Source of the DNA: JBKCUI01 sp052161625
GTDB lineage: Bacteria > Planctomycetota > Planctomycetia > Pirellulales > Pirellulaceae
DNA length: 64,000 nt
Direction: 5' to 3' (one strand)
Assembly: GCA_052161625.1 (NCBI GenBank)
Contig: CP197412.1
In this document: one piece after another, positions 46,891 through 54,985 of the stretch
How positions within the stretch are numbered: position 1 is the first letter of the stretch
Layout: every line of letters starts with the position of its first letter
Translations under genes and position numbers: made by a program
The notes under the pieces: model-generated
What the model saw: only the letters and a program-made list of their open reading frames with translations
What the model was told of the DNA's origin: nothing
The model's database searches: none

Positions 46891-47028
46891 ATCCAATTAG
46901 CTTTTCCCCGGCTAGCTAAAGATATGGGGACCCCCAAGAAATCCAAAAGACGCATTCCTCCAGCAGAGCGTATTTCGCTCAGGCAATCCTGCCTGGGCGC
47001 AATGCGTTACGTAACATGGAGATGCGTT

Positions 47029-47181
47029 ATGAAGACCTGGAAAACCTGGTGGTGTGACATACCAATCGTCGGCAGCAAGGACGAACTCGAGTTCTTGTTG
47101 GCACTCATCCAGCATGCTGTTTCGATTTTCCTGATCTATTGCACGATCTGGGGAATCGCGGTGTACTTGTTGCTACTTTAG
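47029..47181 (+). CDS. 50-residue single-pass membrane peptide, copy B
   Basis: Starts at an ATG with a GGAG site. MKTWKTWWCDIPIVGSKDEL leads into a hydrophobic helix ending IAVYLLLL, as in copy A. The upstream 28-codon ORF at 46924 is in frame and open here, so an 85-residue form starting at 46924 (MGTPKKSKRRIPPAER) is also possible; in copy A a TAA separates the two. Function unknown. Confidence 0.65.
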   Translation: MKTWKTWWCDIPIVGSKDELEFLLALIQHAVSIFLIYCTIWGIAVYLLLL

Positions 47182-47394
47182 GTTGTCGGGCTTCCCTTCG
47201 GGGGAGCCATTTTGAAACAACTCTCTCGCTCTCCAAGAGCGATTGCCAAATTCGTCACCACGCCCCATCGACCCAATTCTGCTTTTCCCGGCAGGCTAAA
47301 CATAAGGGAAACCCTTCGTTTTTGAACCGCAAACAGCCACCCATGCAGCCACCATTCGACACGCCCGCCAATTCCGGCGGGTGTGCAGAATTTT

Positions 47395-47757
47395 TTATGT
47401 TTCGCGGTTCTCGAGTCCATTGATCAAGCCCGATAGCATGCGAGAGATTTCTTCAAGTTGGGATTTGAGTTCGACGTGCTTGGACTCGTCGATCAAGCCT
47501 CGACGCTTGGCGAGCTCGAGTTGGGGGACGCATTCTTGGACGGAGCCTCGTGCAAGGCCAAAGAAGTGTTTGCGTTCGGCTTTCGTAAATTGCCCGTTGC
47601 CCTCGGCGATGTTCGAAGAGATGGATAGCGCGGCACGATTGAGTTGATCGACGAGGAATCCGTACCCGCGTTGAAATTGCTCGGTGGCGGTGCAGACTGC
47701 GTCAGCGAAGTCGACGGACTTTTGGTAGACGAGAAGCTTCTCGAAGGCGAATGCCAT
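47395..47757 (-). CDS. Four-helix-bundle protein, S23 type, copy B
   Basis: 120 residues, nearly identical to the copy at 39836 (differences include AFAF for AIAF, GQFTKAERK for GRFTKADRK and GLAR for GIAR). All four helices are intact. Base changes between the copies are largely at third positions, so both proteins have been kept under selection. The start is followed upstream by the same non-coding leader as copy A and the truncated copy at 35.2 kb. Confidence 0.92.
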   Translation of the reverse strand: MAFAFEKLLVYQKSVDFADAVCTATEQFQRGYGFLVDQLNRAALSISSNIAEGNGQFTKAERKHFFGLARGSVQECVPQLELAKRRGLIDESKHVELKSQLEEISRMLSGLINGLENRET

Positions 47758-48003
47758 AGTTCTCTCGGGCGGAGGAGAAGGGATGGTCTAGGAGTGACCG
47801 ATTAGATGGGGCGTTAGATTGCAGCAATCGTGTTTGAGCGGGCCGCGGTTTTAGAAAGTAGAGAGTGGAGAGTAGACCGAGTCGAGAGGGAGAAAGAAGA
47901 TTTGGTAGTTGGATCGGTGCGAGGAGTGCGATGCAAACCTACTCCGACCCTGTTTTTCTACTATCTACTTTCTCCCCTCGACTCTCTATTCGCCGAAGGC
48001 GAA

Positions 48004-48027
48004 TCGGGGTGATAGGATTCGAACCTA
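48004..48027 (-). other. tRNA-Pro-like 3' end fragment with T-arm (candidate attachment site), copy B
   Basis: On the minus strand it reads TAGG, loop TTCGAAT, CCTAT, then CACCCCGA: a T-arm and the 3' acceptor strand of a tRNA-Pro-like gene. The anticodon and D arms are absent. The next 16 bases are the TTCGCCTTCGGCGAAT hairpin, as expected downstream of a tRNA. Confidence 0.65.
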
Positions 48028-48125
48028 AATCGAATTCCGAGCTAAGTACTTTGCCCAACGAATCTTGCGGTTTTTCGCATCCCTCGGGCGCTGCAAATGC
48101 GCTGCAAGTCCGTTGCACTTCCTGT

Positions 48126-48266
48126 CCTAAGCGGGCAACAACTGACCCTCAGCTCCAAACCATCATCTCCGCATGGCCTTCGCTATCGGACCAAGCTAAG
48201 CTCCAAATCCTCGGTGTCCTCGCGGCTGATTTCGTTCAAAGGCTTCCTAGCTCTTCAGCTCGCTGA
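48126..48266 (+). pseudogene. Integrase-associated tail fragment
   Basis: About 46 codons read TTDPQLQTIISAWPSLSDQA followed by KLQILGVLAADF. An aWPxLpexxkxxILxxv segment like this is often found at the end of, or just after, tyrosine-recombinase genes in planctomycete genomes (remembered pattern, not checked). No recombinase catalytic residues are present. Its place 100 bp from the tRNA-Pro-like site fits the leftover end of an integration module. Confidence 0.45.
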
Positions 48267-48411
48267 ATCCAATCGAATTCACCCTGAACTCAAACAGAGC
48301 TGGCTATCGATCAAGGGAGCCCCTCCATTATCTGGCTTCTTTGATCTTTTCCATCGTATGTTCCCTTGCTATACCAAGGCTCTCGAAACAAACTTCGCGG
48401 GTACCCCAAAC

Positions 48412-49263
48412 ATGCTCAATCGTCAAAAAGTCCTGCTTTCAATGCTCGAACAAGCAGACCGACCGGTCGGCCGAATTGAGCTTATGAAATGGGCTTTCTA
48501 TTTGAAGGAAGCAACGCCTTCGAAAGGTGGGGATTCGTTCTATGACTTTTTACCCTACCACTTCGGGCCTTTCTCGTTTGCCCTATACCAGGAAGTCGGC
48601 AAACTCGAAGAGCAAGGCTACGTCGTTTCATACGACGACAACCATTGGAAAATCGGCTCGAACAAGCCAATCAAACCACCCAAAGAGATCGCCATCGATG
48701 CAAAAAAAGCGGTCAACGCTCTTTCGCATCTATCGGTGGATAACCTGCTGGATCAGATCTACTCTCGCTTTCCTTACTACACGATGAACAGCAAGCGACA
48801 AAAGCTTGCTAACAGACCTAGTGCTAGGGAAGGGATCTACACTTCGGGATACGAAGGACTAAGCATCGATTCGTTTCTCAATAGACTGATCGAGAACGGC
48901 ATCCAACGCCTCATCGACGTTCGCCGAAACCCAATTGCACGGCGTTATGGCTTCCATAAGTCGACGCTCAAAAGGCTGGCAGAAACGCTCGGTATCGCTT
49001 ACGTCCATTTTCCCGAACTCGGAATACCCTCGGAATTAAGACAAAGCCTTGAAACCCAGGATGACTACGACCGATTGTTTCAGAAGTACAAGCTCACGAC
49101 TCTTGCTACGGAAAAAAATGCAATCGAGTCGGCTGCTACCTTATGTTCAGAAATCCCGTCGGTCCTGGTTTGTATGGAGGCGAAGCCAAGCTGCTGTCAT
49201 CGAAGTCACCTCGCAACCGAAATAGCCGCACAATTAAAACTTCCTGTTACCCATTTGAAGTAA
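48412..49263 (+). CDS. Panacea/SocA-like N-terminal domain fused to DUF488
   Basis: 283 residues from the ATG at 48412; the frame is open upstream, but that part is the integrase-like region read in another frame. Residues 1-100 look like the Panacea/SocA-like helical domain (LLSMLEQADRPVGRIELMKW, LPYHFGPFSFALYQEVGKLE). Residues ~142-283 are DUF488: IYTSGYEGLSIDSFLNRLIE, LIDVRRNPIARRYGFHKSTL, YVHFPELGIP and CMEAKPSCCHRSHLA with the Cys-Cys-His end. DUF488 has no agreed biochemical role. The stop is 6 bp before the next start, so the two genes form an operon. Confidence 0.8.
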   Translation: MLNRQKVLLSMLEQADRPVGRIELMKWAFYLKEATPSKGGDSFYDFLPYHFGPFSFALYQEVGKLEEQGYVVSYDDNHWKIGSNKPIKPPKEIAIDAKKAVNALSHLSVDNLLDQIYSRFPYYTMNSKRQKLANRPSAREGIYTSGYEGLSIDSFLNRLIENGIQRLIDVRRNPIARRYGFHKSTLKRLAETLGIAYVHFPELGIPSELRQSLETQDDYDRLFQKYKLTTLATEKNAIESAATLCSEIPSVLVCMEAKPSCCHRSHLATEIAAQLKLPVTHLK

Positions 49264-49269
49264 TAGATC

Positions 49270-50064
49270 GTGAGTCCACAGGCACGCTCCAAAGTTTTGA
49301 TTCTTGTAATGACCTACCCGTTGCCGTCCCGCAGTCACCAAGAGTTGGTGTGCACGGCTGGAATCACCGAAGACTTGGAATGGGTTCGACTTTATCCAAT
49401 CGACTACCGTTATCGCCCGCCCGAGCAACAGTTCCATAAGTACCAATGGATTGAGGTTGAACTTGAGCCCAAGGGGGCAAAGAATGATGCCCGAAAGGAA
49501 AGCCGTCGCCCAAACCTCGATTCGATTCAGCTTATTGGGAAGCCCATCCCTTCCAAAAACGAATGGCGAGCGAGGCGCGACTACGTTGACCGACTGCCCC
49601 ATTTCACTCGGCTTCAATTAGCAGAACAGTACGCTCGCGATAAAACGTCGCTTGGGATCGTGCGACCTACGCGAATCCTAGACTTAGATATTCGACCCGC
49701 TGACAAAGAATGGAAGCCTGAGTGGAAGAACCTCTTTGAGCAAATGACACTCTTTGGACCGCAGCAAAAGCCATTACGCAAGATTCCCTTCACGTTTCAC
49801 TATGTTTTCGAATGCGAAGATAGTGCCAAACCACACGTCGCGATGTGCGAAGACTGGGAGCTCGGAACCCTCTTTCTCAAAGAGTCTGAAAGGTTAGGCT
49901 CGGACGAAGCTGCGGCGAAAAGCGTAAAAGAGAAGTTTTTTGGGGAGCTGTGTCGGTCTGATAAGGATACAAGGTTTTTTATGGGAACCTATTTCCCATA
50001 TAACGTATGGCTAGTGCTCGGGGTTTTTTGGCCGCCAAAATCAATTCAACCTACGCTCTTCTAG
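49270..50064 (+). CDS. Conserved-looking partner of the DUF488 gene, unknown function
   Basis: 264 residues from a GTG. KVLILVMTYPLPSRSHQELV, CTAGITEDLEWVRLYPIDYR and FHKYQWIEVELEP form the N-terminal third, which looks like a compact beta domain; IPFTFHYVFECEDS and WELGTLFLKESERLG follow; the end is FFMGTYFPYNVWLVLGVFWP. I do not recognise a named family. The tight coupling to DUF488 and the location beside an integration site suggest a two-gene accessory unit, possibly defence-related. No catalytic motif is obvious. Confidence 0.7.
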   Translation: MSPQARSKVLILVMTYPLPSRSHQELVCTAGITEDLEWVRLYPIDYRYRPPEQQFHKYQWIEVELEPKGAKNDARKESRRPNLDSIQLIGKPIPSKNEWRARRDYVDRLPHFTRLQLAEQYARDKTSLGIVRPTRILDLDIRPADKEWKPEWKNLFEQMTLFGPQQKPLRKIPFTFHYVFECEDSAKPHVAMCEDWELGTLFLKESERLGSDEAAAKSVKEKFFGELCRSDKDTRFFMGTYFPYNVWLVLGVFWPPKSIQPTLF

Positions 50065-50161
50065 CACCCGTATTTCAACTGCTTCAACTCGAAAACGGTA
50101 CACCCGGCTTTGCGGATGCGTAGCTCCACATGGTACACTCACTGGGAGGTCGAGGGTTACC

Positions 50162-50416
50162 GTGGACATAAATATACAGCTACCTCACAAATTGGCCGCG
50201 ATACTTAAAGAGCGTGCCAACCGAACTGGTGCATCCGTTGAGTCCATCGTCATCCAGACTCTCACGGAACAGCTCTCTGAACTCACACCACCAAACAGCC
50301 AGGCAACAGCTGATGAGTTCTCTGCCAGTTTACGCGACTGGGCAAACAAGTTTCCCAAACTCAACCATGCCATCGAGGACGGCCGAGATTCGATCTATTC
50401 GGGCCGAGGTGTATAA
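50162..50416 (+). CDS. Ribbon-helix-helix antitoxin-like protein
   Basis: 84 residues from a GTG. INIQLPHKLAAILKERANRT, then GASVESIVIQTLTEQL, is a MetJ/CopG-type fold as found in VapB-like antitoxins; the C-terminal half (FSASLRDWANKFPKLNHAIE) looks like a toxin-binding tail. No toxin ORF follows; the next gene is on the other strand, and so it is an orphan or its toxin has been lost. Confidence 0.7.
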   Translation: MDINIQLPHKLAAILKERANRTGASVESIVIQTLTEQLSELTPPNSQATADEFSASLRDWANKFPKLNHAIEDGRDSIYSGRGV

Positions 50417-50535
50417 GAGTTCTGAGCGAGACTAAGGTCATCAATCGCGCCACGCAGCAGAATCTATCTTTTCAGCCGACCATCGACTCCCTTGAATACC
50501 AACAGAGATCGTTGCCGGTGCGAAATTCGACTGAC

Positions 50536-50937
50536 TCATCCAATCGCGATCTGCGCGTAGCTGTTTCCCCCACCCGCGACGACGACCACGAAGGCTCGCC
50601 CCGGTGGTAAGGGTACCGATAGGTTCGCTTCCGCTGTCTCCGATGTTGTCGCTAGGACTCTTTTGGCGGTCGCGAAGTCGACGACACATAGAAAAGTAGG
50701 GGTCGCTTGATCCTTCGTGTAACGGGCGATCACTTCTGGGATCTCATGCTTGGGAACGCCGTGGGCCTCCAGCGTCGAATACGTAAGTAGTTTGCCCACC
50801 GGATCAGTCATTTCGACAATAAGCCCCACCGGATCCTTTAAGCCCGACTGCTTCATCCGACGCGCAATATCCTCTCCGTTAAACCGCAAAAGGTGCCGCC
50901 TATGCTCCATGGAATTCTTACTAAGTCCCGGATCCAT
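50536..50937 (-). CDS. Hypothetical protein
   Basis: 133 residues from the ATG at 50937, chosen because AGGAG lies 9 bases upstream; the frame is open to 51000. MDPGLSKNSMEHRRHLLRFN, GLIVEMTDPVGKLLTYSTLE and a Gly-rich end (FVVVVAGGGNSYAQIAIG) are seen. It has no signal peptide or membrane helix. No family recognised. Confidence 0.6.
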   Translation of the reverse strand: MDPGLSKNSMEHRRHLLRFNGEDIARRMKQSGLKDPVGLIVEMTDPVGKLLTYSTLEAHGVPKHEIPEVIARYTKDQATPTFLCVVDFATAKRVLATTSETAEANLSVPLPPGRAFVVVVAGGGNSYAQIAIG

Positions 50938-51000
50938 CACTTTTAACTCCTGAACCGTCCACTTCTGTTTCTCTGAGGCCGTTATGCCGACTTCAAGCAA

Positions 51001-51311
51001 GATGTGACATCAACGCTACCGTCCTAGACCCCACCCATTTCCTCCCACCACAGTAGCCACCCACCAAGTTCTCGCAATCGCCGATGCAGTTCACATGCTC
51101 GGGGCGTTGCCCCGAACCCCAGGATTTTTGGGGCATGGCTCTGGATCAAAGTCTCTCGTTTTGTGGGGGAGAAAATTCTTCTGTTTTTTCGTGCGCCTTT
51201 TTCAAAATGCCCTGCCTCACGTCACTTAAGTTGTGAGCGGCTCGACTTGCTGAGAATTGCTCGGTGTTGATGGGTTTCAGCACCTTCCCCCACATCACGA
51301 GGAAACCGATT
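51001..51311. other. Gene-free divergent gap
   Basis: About 310 bp between divergent genes. It includes a GGGGCATGGCTC / GGGGCGTTGCCCC region near 51100-51135 that could fold, but no clear element. Confidence 0.4.
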
Positions 51312-51866
51312 ATGACCACGGCGGCTGAAGATATGGCACGGCAATGCGAATTGCGAAAACGGAGGCTCATCGTTTCCGTGCTTACCGAGAGCACCGTCTG
51401 GCCTGTTACCCTCGCAGAGAATAATGCAGCGACTGAGCATCGCTTTCTCCGTGTCACCGAGGGTGAAACCGAAGCACTATTTGAACTTCTGGATGAGCTG
51501 CCCGCCATCCAGTTTCGTAGAGTCTACTCGCTGAGCGACTACGAATTGCTTCGTAATACGTTTTCAAAGGCAAGCAGGTTGATCTCGAACCCTAGCCCGG
51601 CTCACGAGTCGTGCCCAGATTGCTGGGAAGCAAGCCCCGCCATCGCGGTACGTCACTGTTTCGAAAGCCCAACTCCGTCGACCGGCGTTCTTTATCGGTT
51701 TCCTGCCTGCGGAGCATCGGAGTGTTTCTTTCCTCAGTTGGAGGAGACGCTTTCCTTCCTTCGAAGCAATTTGGTGGATGCCTTCGTGGTATGGCTACCA
51801 CGCTATCTCCAAGAGGAAGAGGTCTCGCTTTCCGCCGAACAAGGGGCTCAAAGCGAATCGGAATAA
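51312..51866 (+). CDS. Hypothetical protein with CxxCW motif, paralogue 1
   Basis: 184 residues, GAGGAAACC upstream. The N-terminal part reads MTTAAEDMARQCELRKRRLI. The C-terminal half is similar to the next gene: SCPDCWEASPAIAVRH, LEETLSFLRSNLVDAFVVWL. The shared motif CxxCWxxxPAIA might bind metal, but a second Cys/His pair is not conserved between both. No known family. Confidence 0.6.
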   Translation: MTTAAEDMARQCELRKRRLIVSVLTESTVWPVTLAENNAATEHRFLRVTEGETEALFELLDELPAIQFRRVYSLSDYELLRNTFSKASRLISNPSPAHESCPDCWEASPAIAVRHCFESPTPSTGVLYRFPACGASECFFPQLEETLSFLRSNLVDAFVVWLPRYLQEEEVSLSAEQGAQSESE

Positions 51867-52083
51867 TGGGAGGCTCGCCGGAAAGGGAGATGAATTGCAA
51901 AAAACTCCTCTTTCCTTTGCAAAAAACACTTCGCCACGTCACTAAAACACTGAGAGGTCGCAGCCACAGGCGATACGCCGTGCGAAAAGGGTAGTTCCCT
52001 CGAAGCATCGGCAGCGACCCAACGCCCAGATCACGAGCGATTGAAATCCTTTTTTTACTACTTGGATAGAAAGGTTGGTTCGC

Positions 52084-52614
52084 ATGCGTCGTCAGCTATT
52101 AACTACTTCGCCGGACGCGGAAGGCCAGTCGGCCAGCACCCTCCTAGGGAATGGGCCACCCGATGAGATCGTGAGAGATTCTCAAAACAAGGCCGCGCAA
52201 CCGCAAGGATTCGGGACGGCTATGCCTAACTGTGATGGTTTCGCTAGCGTAGATGCAATGAATCGTTTGAACTGCGTTGAAGATCGCCCGGTTTACGGAG
52301 AGAAAGATACCGAGTTCGTGAATTCCGTTTTGCACGAGGCGGTGATGACCTGGTCATTCACTCCTAAAAAAGCTCGACATCGTTGCGAGCTTTGCTGGGA
52401 TGTTGCTCCAGCGATCGCACTCCGAGCCGAGGCGAAGGATTCGTCTGTTACGACCGTCATCATCCACAAGACGAACGGTTGCGGTGATTTGCAGCTCGTT
52501 CTGCATGATATCGAGGAGAAGATCGCCTTTCTCCGAAGCCGTGGACTCGGCGCGTTTCTTATTTGGGTCAATAACTGCCATTCAGCATTCGGCAGAGTGT
52601 GCGACCTGAATTAA
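52084..52614 (+). CDS. Hypothetical protein with CxxCW motif, paralogue 2
   Basis: 176 residues from the ATG at 52084 (AAAGG upstream). RCELCWDVAPAIALRAEAKD and IEEKIAFLRSRGLGAFLIWV align with the previous gene, whereas the N-terminal 90 residues differ and look disordered (polar, Gly/Asn/Gln-rich). It is a tandem duplicate of 51312 with a replaced N-terminus. Confidence 0.6.
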   Translation: MRRQLLTTSPDAEGQSASTLLGNGPPDEIVRDSQNKAAQPQGFGTAMPNCDGFASVDAMNRLNCVEDRPVYGEKDTEFVNSVLHEAVMTWSFTPKKARHRCELCWDVAPAIALRAEAKDSSVTTVIIHKTNGCGDLQLVLHDIEEKIAFLRSRGLGAFLIWVNNCHSAFGRVCDLN

Positions 52615-52811
52615 GTCAACCTTGATGGACGGCCGCAATCCAAAATATCCCTCGGAAAAACAGGGCGCAGCAGGGGAGGGGAAACCTTCCACCTGCTGCC
52701 CGAAGATGAGACTTCGACCCTTTCGACCTAGCTATTCCTGGGTAGTTGCGTCCCCGCAGAGCTACTTGCGCTTCACTAGGCACCATTACTTTTTCCATAC
52801 ACCAACTGCTT

Positions 52812-53237
52812 ATGCAAACCTTTCCACCGCGAATCCCCCCTGAGTTCCAATCAGCTTTTGTCGACGGGGGGTACAACGACGTTCAAATCTGTAAAAAGAT
52901 TGACCTGATTGATCTCTCCAAATACCAGGTCGGGCGCGAGCTTCTACGGGTGTCCAAGCTCAACTTAGGGGATCTTCCTATTCACCGGCCAGTCACTATC
53001 GCCATTCTTGCGCTCCTATTGGAGCGGTACCAACTTTGCCGTTCTACGCATAAAATCTACACGTCATTCTTACCTGTTGTTTTCAGCTATCTCCGCCATC
53101 CGCAACATCGACTTTGCATTCGAGGATACATACACCGATTCGAAGGGATCGAGGGCTGGAATGCAGGATTCGATGCACTTGTGGAAACTGCCCGCGTTCA
53201 CAGTCTGCTCGCGAAAGAGTCGCAATCTGAATTTTAA
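52812..53237 (+). CDS. Hypothetical protein
   Basis: 141 residues from the ATG at 52812. It contains PRIPPEFQSAFVDGGYNDVQ, a helical middle (PVTIAILALLLERYQLC) and WNAGFDALVETARVHSLLAK. Soluble, with no motif I recognise. It follows the two CxxCW genes in the same direction. Confidence 0.5.
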   Translation: MQTFPPRIPPEFQSAFVDGGYNDVQICKKIDLIDLSKYQVGRELLRVSKLNLGDLPIHRPVTIAILALLLERYQLCRSTHKIYTSFLPVVFSYLRHPQHRLCIRGYIHRFEGIEGWNAGFDALVETARVHSLLAKESQSEF

Positions 53238-53383
53238 GGCGAAGATTGTCCGGATCGGTAATTAACGCCTAAAGGAAATCGTAAATGCCCAATTTGTGGT
53301 TCTGTTCAATGGACGCCGATACTCGCAACTTGCCATGAAATCTTCCCGTATTGCACACAAATGATGTGAGACCTTCGTGAAGC

Positions 53384-54925
53384 TTATGCTCCGAAGGGGC
53401 GGAGCATGAACTCGTATCGCCCAGGGCGGACGTCGGCATGGATGAAGATTGGGATCCCGGCTTGAAACGCTCGCTCAGTAAAGGCGAAATCATCGGCCAA
53501 ATACAGTGGGTTGGGATGGCCATCGACAATCATCGGTTTGAAGTAGGGGATGAAGCCGAGCCCATTGGCAGTTTTCTGATTACATAACGCGAGTTCGTTG
53601 GTCGGAGCTAACGTATCGAAAGCGATGCGGTGGGTATAAAGAAAGCTACAACTCGTTCTCCTGACTTGTATCGGGCAACGCGTAGCAGCGTCGAGTGAGT
53701 TCGACTGCTGTTCCATGGGTTCGAAATCAAACGGACTCGAACTGCTACTATTCAATAGGCCTCCAACGATTGGCCGTTGCAAGGATTGAAGCTTTTCGAC
53801 ATCGGAAAGTTCAAATGACAGGTTTGAATCGATCCAAAAAATATGCTCAAACCCGTCCTCTAACGCTTGGCAGACCGAAGAGCTACGTCCAGTATCGATA
53901 GCAGAGGCTCCTGTTAGTCGCCGTACCCGAATACCAGCCAACTCAAGGCTACGAAGAGATGACTCAAATTGAGGACCTTGCATTCCCATCATGCGAATGA
54001 ACGCAACGGACCTTCTATCTTCACGAACATCGGTCGAGAACAAAGGTGTGCAAAGCTTCTCCCAACCCTCAATGCTAGTTGGCAGCTCGATTCTGGGAAT
54101 ATTAGCGGGTTCGAACCCCCAGTTTCGCGATGGAGCACCAGTGTACTGGTCAAGGATACGAAGATGGGAGGTTGGGACTTTTCGTTGGCTCTGGTTTTGC
54201 TTTGAGTCGGCTGAGGGCAACGGATTTAGCGTATCTACTTCGAGATAATCCTTCAGATCATGGAGTGTTTCGATCTCATTAAGACTCTCAAAACGAAGCG
54301 TTCGAAGCCCCAGCCCCGCCGGGGGTGTTGCAAAATCGTTTGCTTGCCGCTGCCAGTGCTTAGCGAATGCACTTACCGTAAGTGCACTACCACCCGACCG
54401 TTCAACCATCACGCCACTTCGAAAGTAGGCTTCGTAGGAATCGATTGGAGATCTCAGTAATGCTACCGCTTTCAACTTTGGAAAAATCCAATTGAGGAGT
54501 CTCGCATCGGTTACAGACCAGCGCCATTCGGAAATTCCCCAGCGAGCGTCGTTCGGATGTGCTACGGAAGGCGTAAAGAGTTGAACCAAAAACCTTTGCA
54601 AGCGCGTGCGTAGTCGCGTCGCATCCTTTCGCGAGACACCTTTCGATCCATGAGACCGAACATGGGAGCAAACTGTCTTCCAGATTGGCCCGAGGAAATC
54701 TCTTGGACCATAAGGTTCCTCCCAAAACGAAATGGAACTGCTGAGGCAAGCCACGAGCTCGCGTGCTCCCGATTCCACCCCTGTAGCGAGAATCAGAACT
54801 GGCTGGCTCGAATCGAATTCTAGAACGTCGGTTTTGATTTGAACCAATGTTTCCAGGCATTCAAGATTGTTATGGCCGACTCGGTCGCTACCAATCAATT
54901 CAGAGTCGGGTTCAGAAAGATTCAT
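53384..54925 (-). CDS. Glycosyltransferase-like protein with degraded DxD motif
   Basis: 513 residues, 60 bp downstream of its paralogue and in the same direction. The N-terminal ~260 residues resemble a P-loop sulfotransferase-like domain (PVLILATGVESGARELVACL, LKAVALLRSPIDSYEAYFRS), though the phosphate-binding loop is incomplete. The C-terminal ~230 residues align with the GT-A-like part of 54986: IRVRRLTGASAIDTGRSSSV, ALEDGFEHIFWIDSNLSFEL, DDFAFTERAFQAGI. Where the paralogue has WIDDDMSF this has WIDSNLSF, so the metal-binding DxD is lost. It may be a non-catalytic partner. Confidence 0.75.
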   Translation of the reverse strand: MNLSEPDSELIGSDRVGHNNLECLETLVQIKTDVLEFDSSQPVLILATGVESGARELVACLSSSISFWEEPYGPRDFLGPIWKTVCSHVRSHGSKGVSRKDATRLRTRLQRFLVQLFTPSVAHPNDARWGISEWRWSVTDARLLNWIFPKLKAVALLRSPIDSYEAYFRSGVMVERSGGSALTVSAFAKHWQRQANDFATPPAGLGLRTLRFESLNEIETLHDLKDYLEVDTLNPLPSADSKQNQSQRKVPTSHLRILDQYTGAPSRNWGFEPANIPRIELPTSIEGWEKLCTPLFSTDVREDRRSVAFIRMMGMQGPQFESSLRSLELAGIRVRRLTGASAIDTGRSSSVCQALEDGFEHIFWIDSNLSFELSDVEKLQSLQRPIVGGLLNSSSSSPFDFEPMEQQSNSLDAATRCPIQVRRTSCSFLYTHRIAFDTLAPTNELALCNQKTANGLGFIPYFKPMIVDGHPNPLYLADDFAFTERAFQAGIPIFIHADVRPGRYEFMLRPFGA

Positions 54926-54985
54926 GGAGTGAGTGTCTAGGATCAGCGGAGCTATCGAGTTTCGGGAAGTGCATAGACAAAGAGA

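Larger units (their letters stand above)
46891..48017. repeat. 1.1 kb duplicated module, copy B
   Basis: Counterpart of 39343-40459 in the same orientation, 7.55 kb away. The block order is identical. Differences gather in the small membrane ORF and in the ~60 bp following its terminator (47218-47282), where the two copies have different sequence. The right boundary is the tRNA-Pro-like fragment, after which the copies have nothing in common. Confidence 0.9.
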
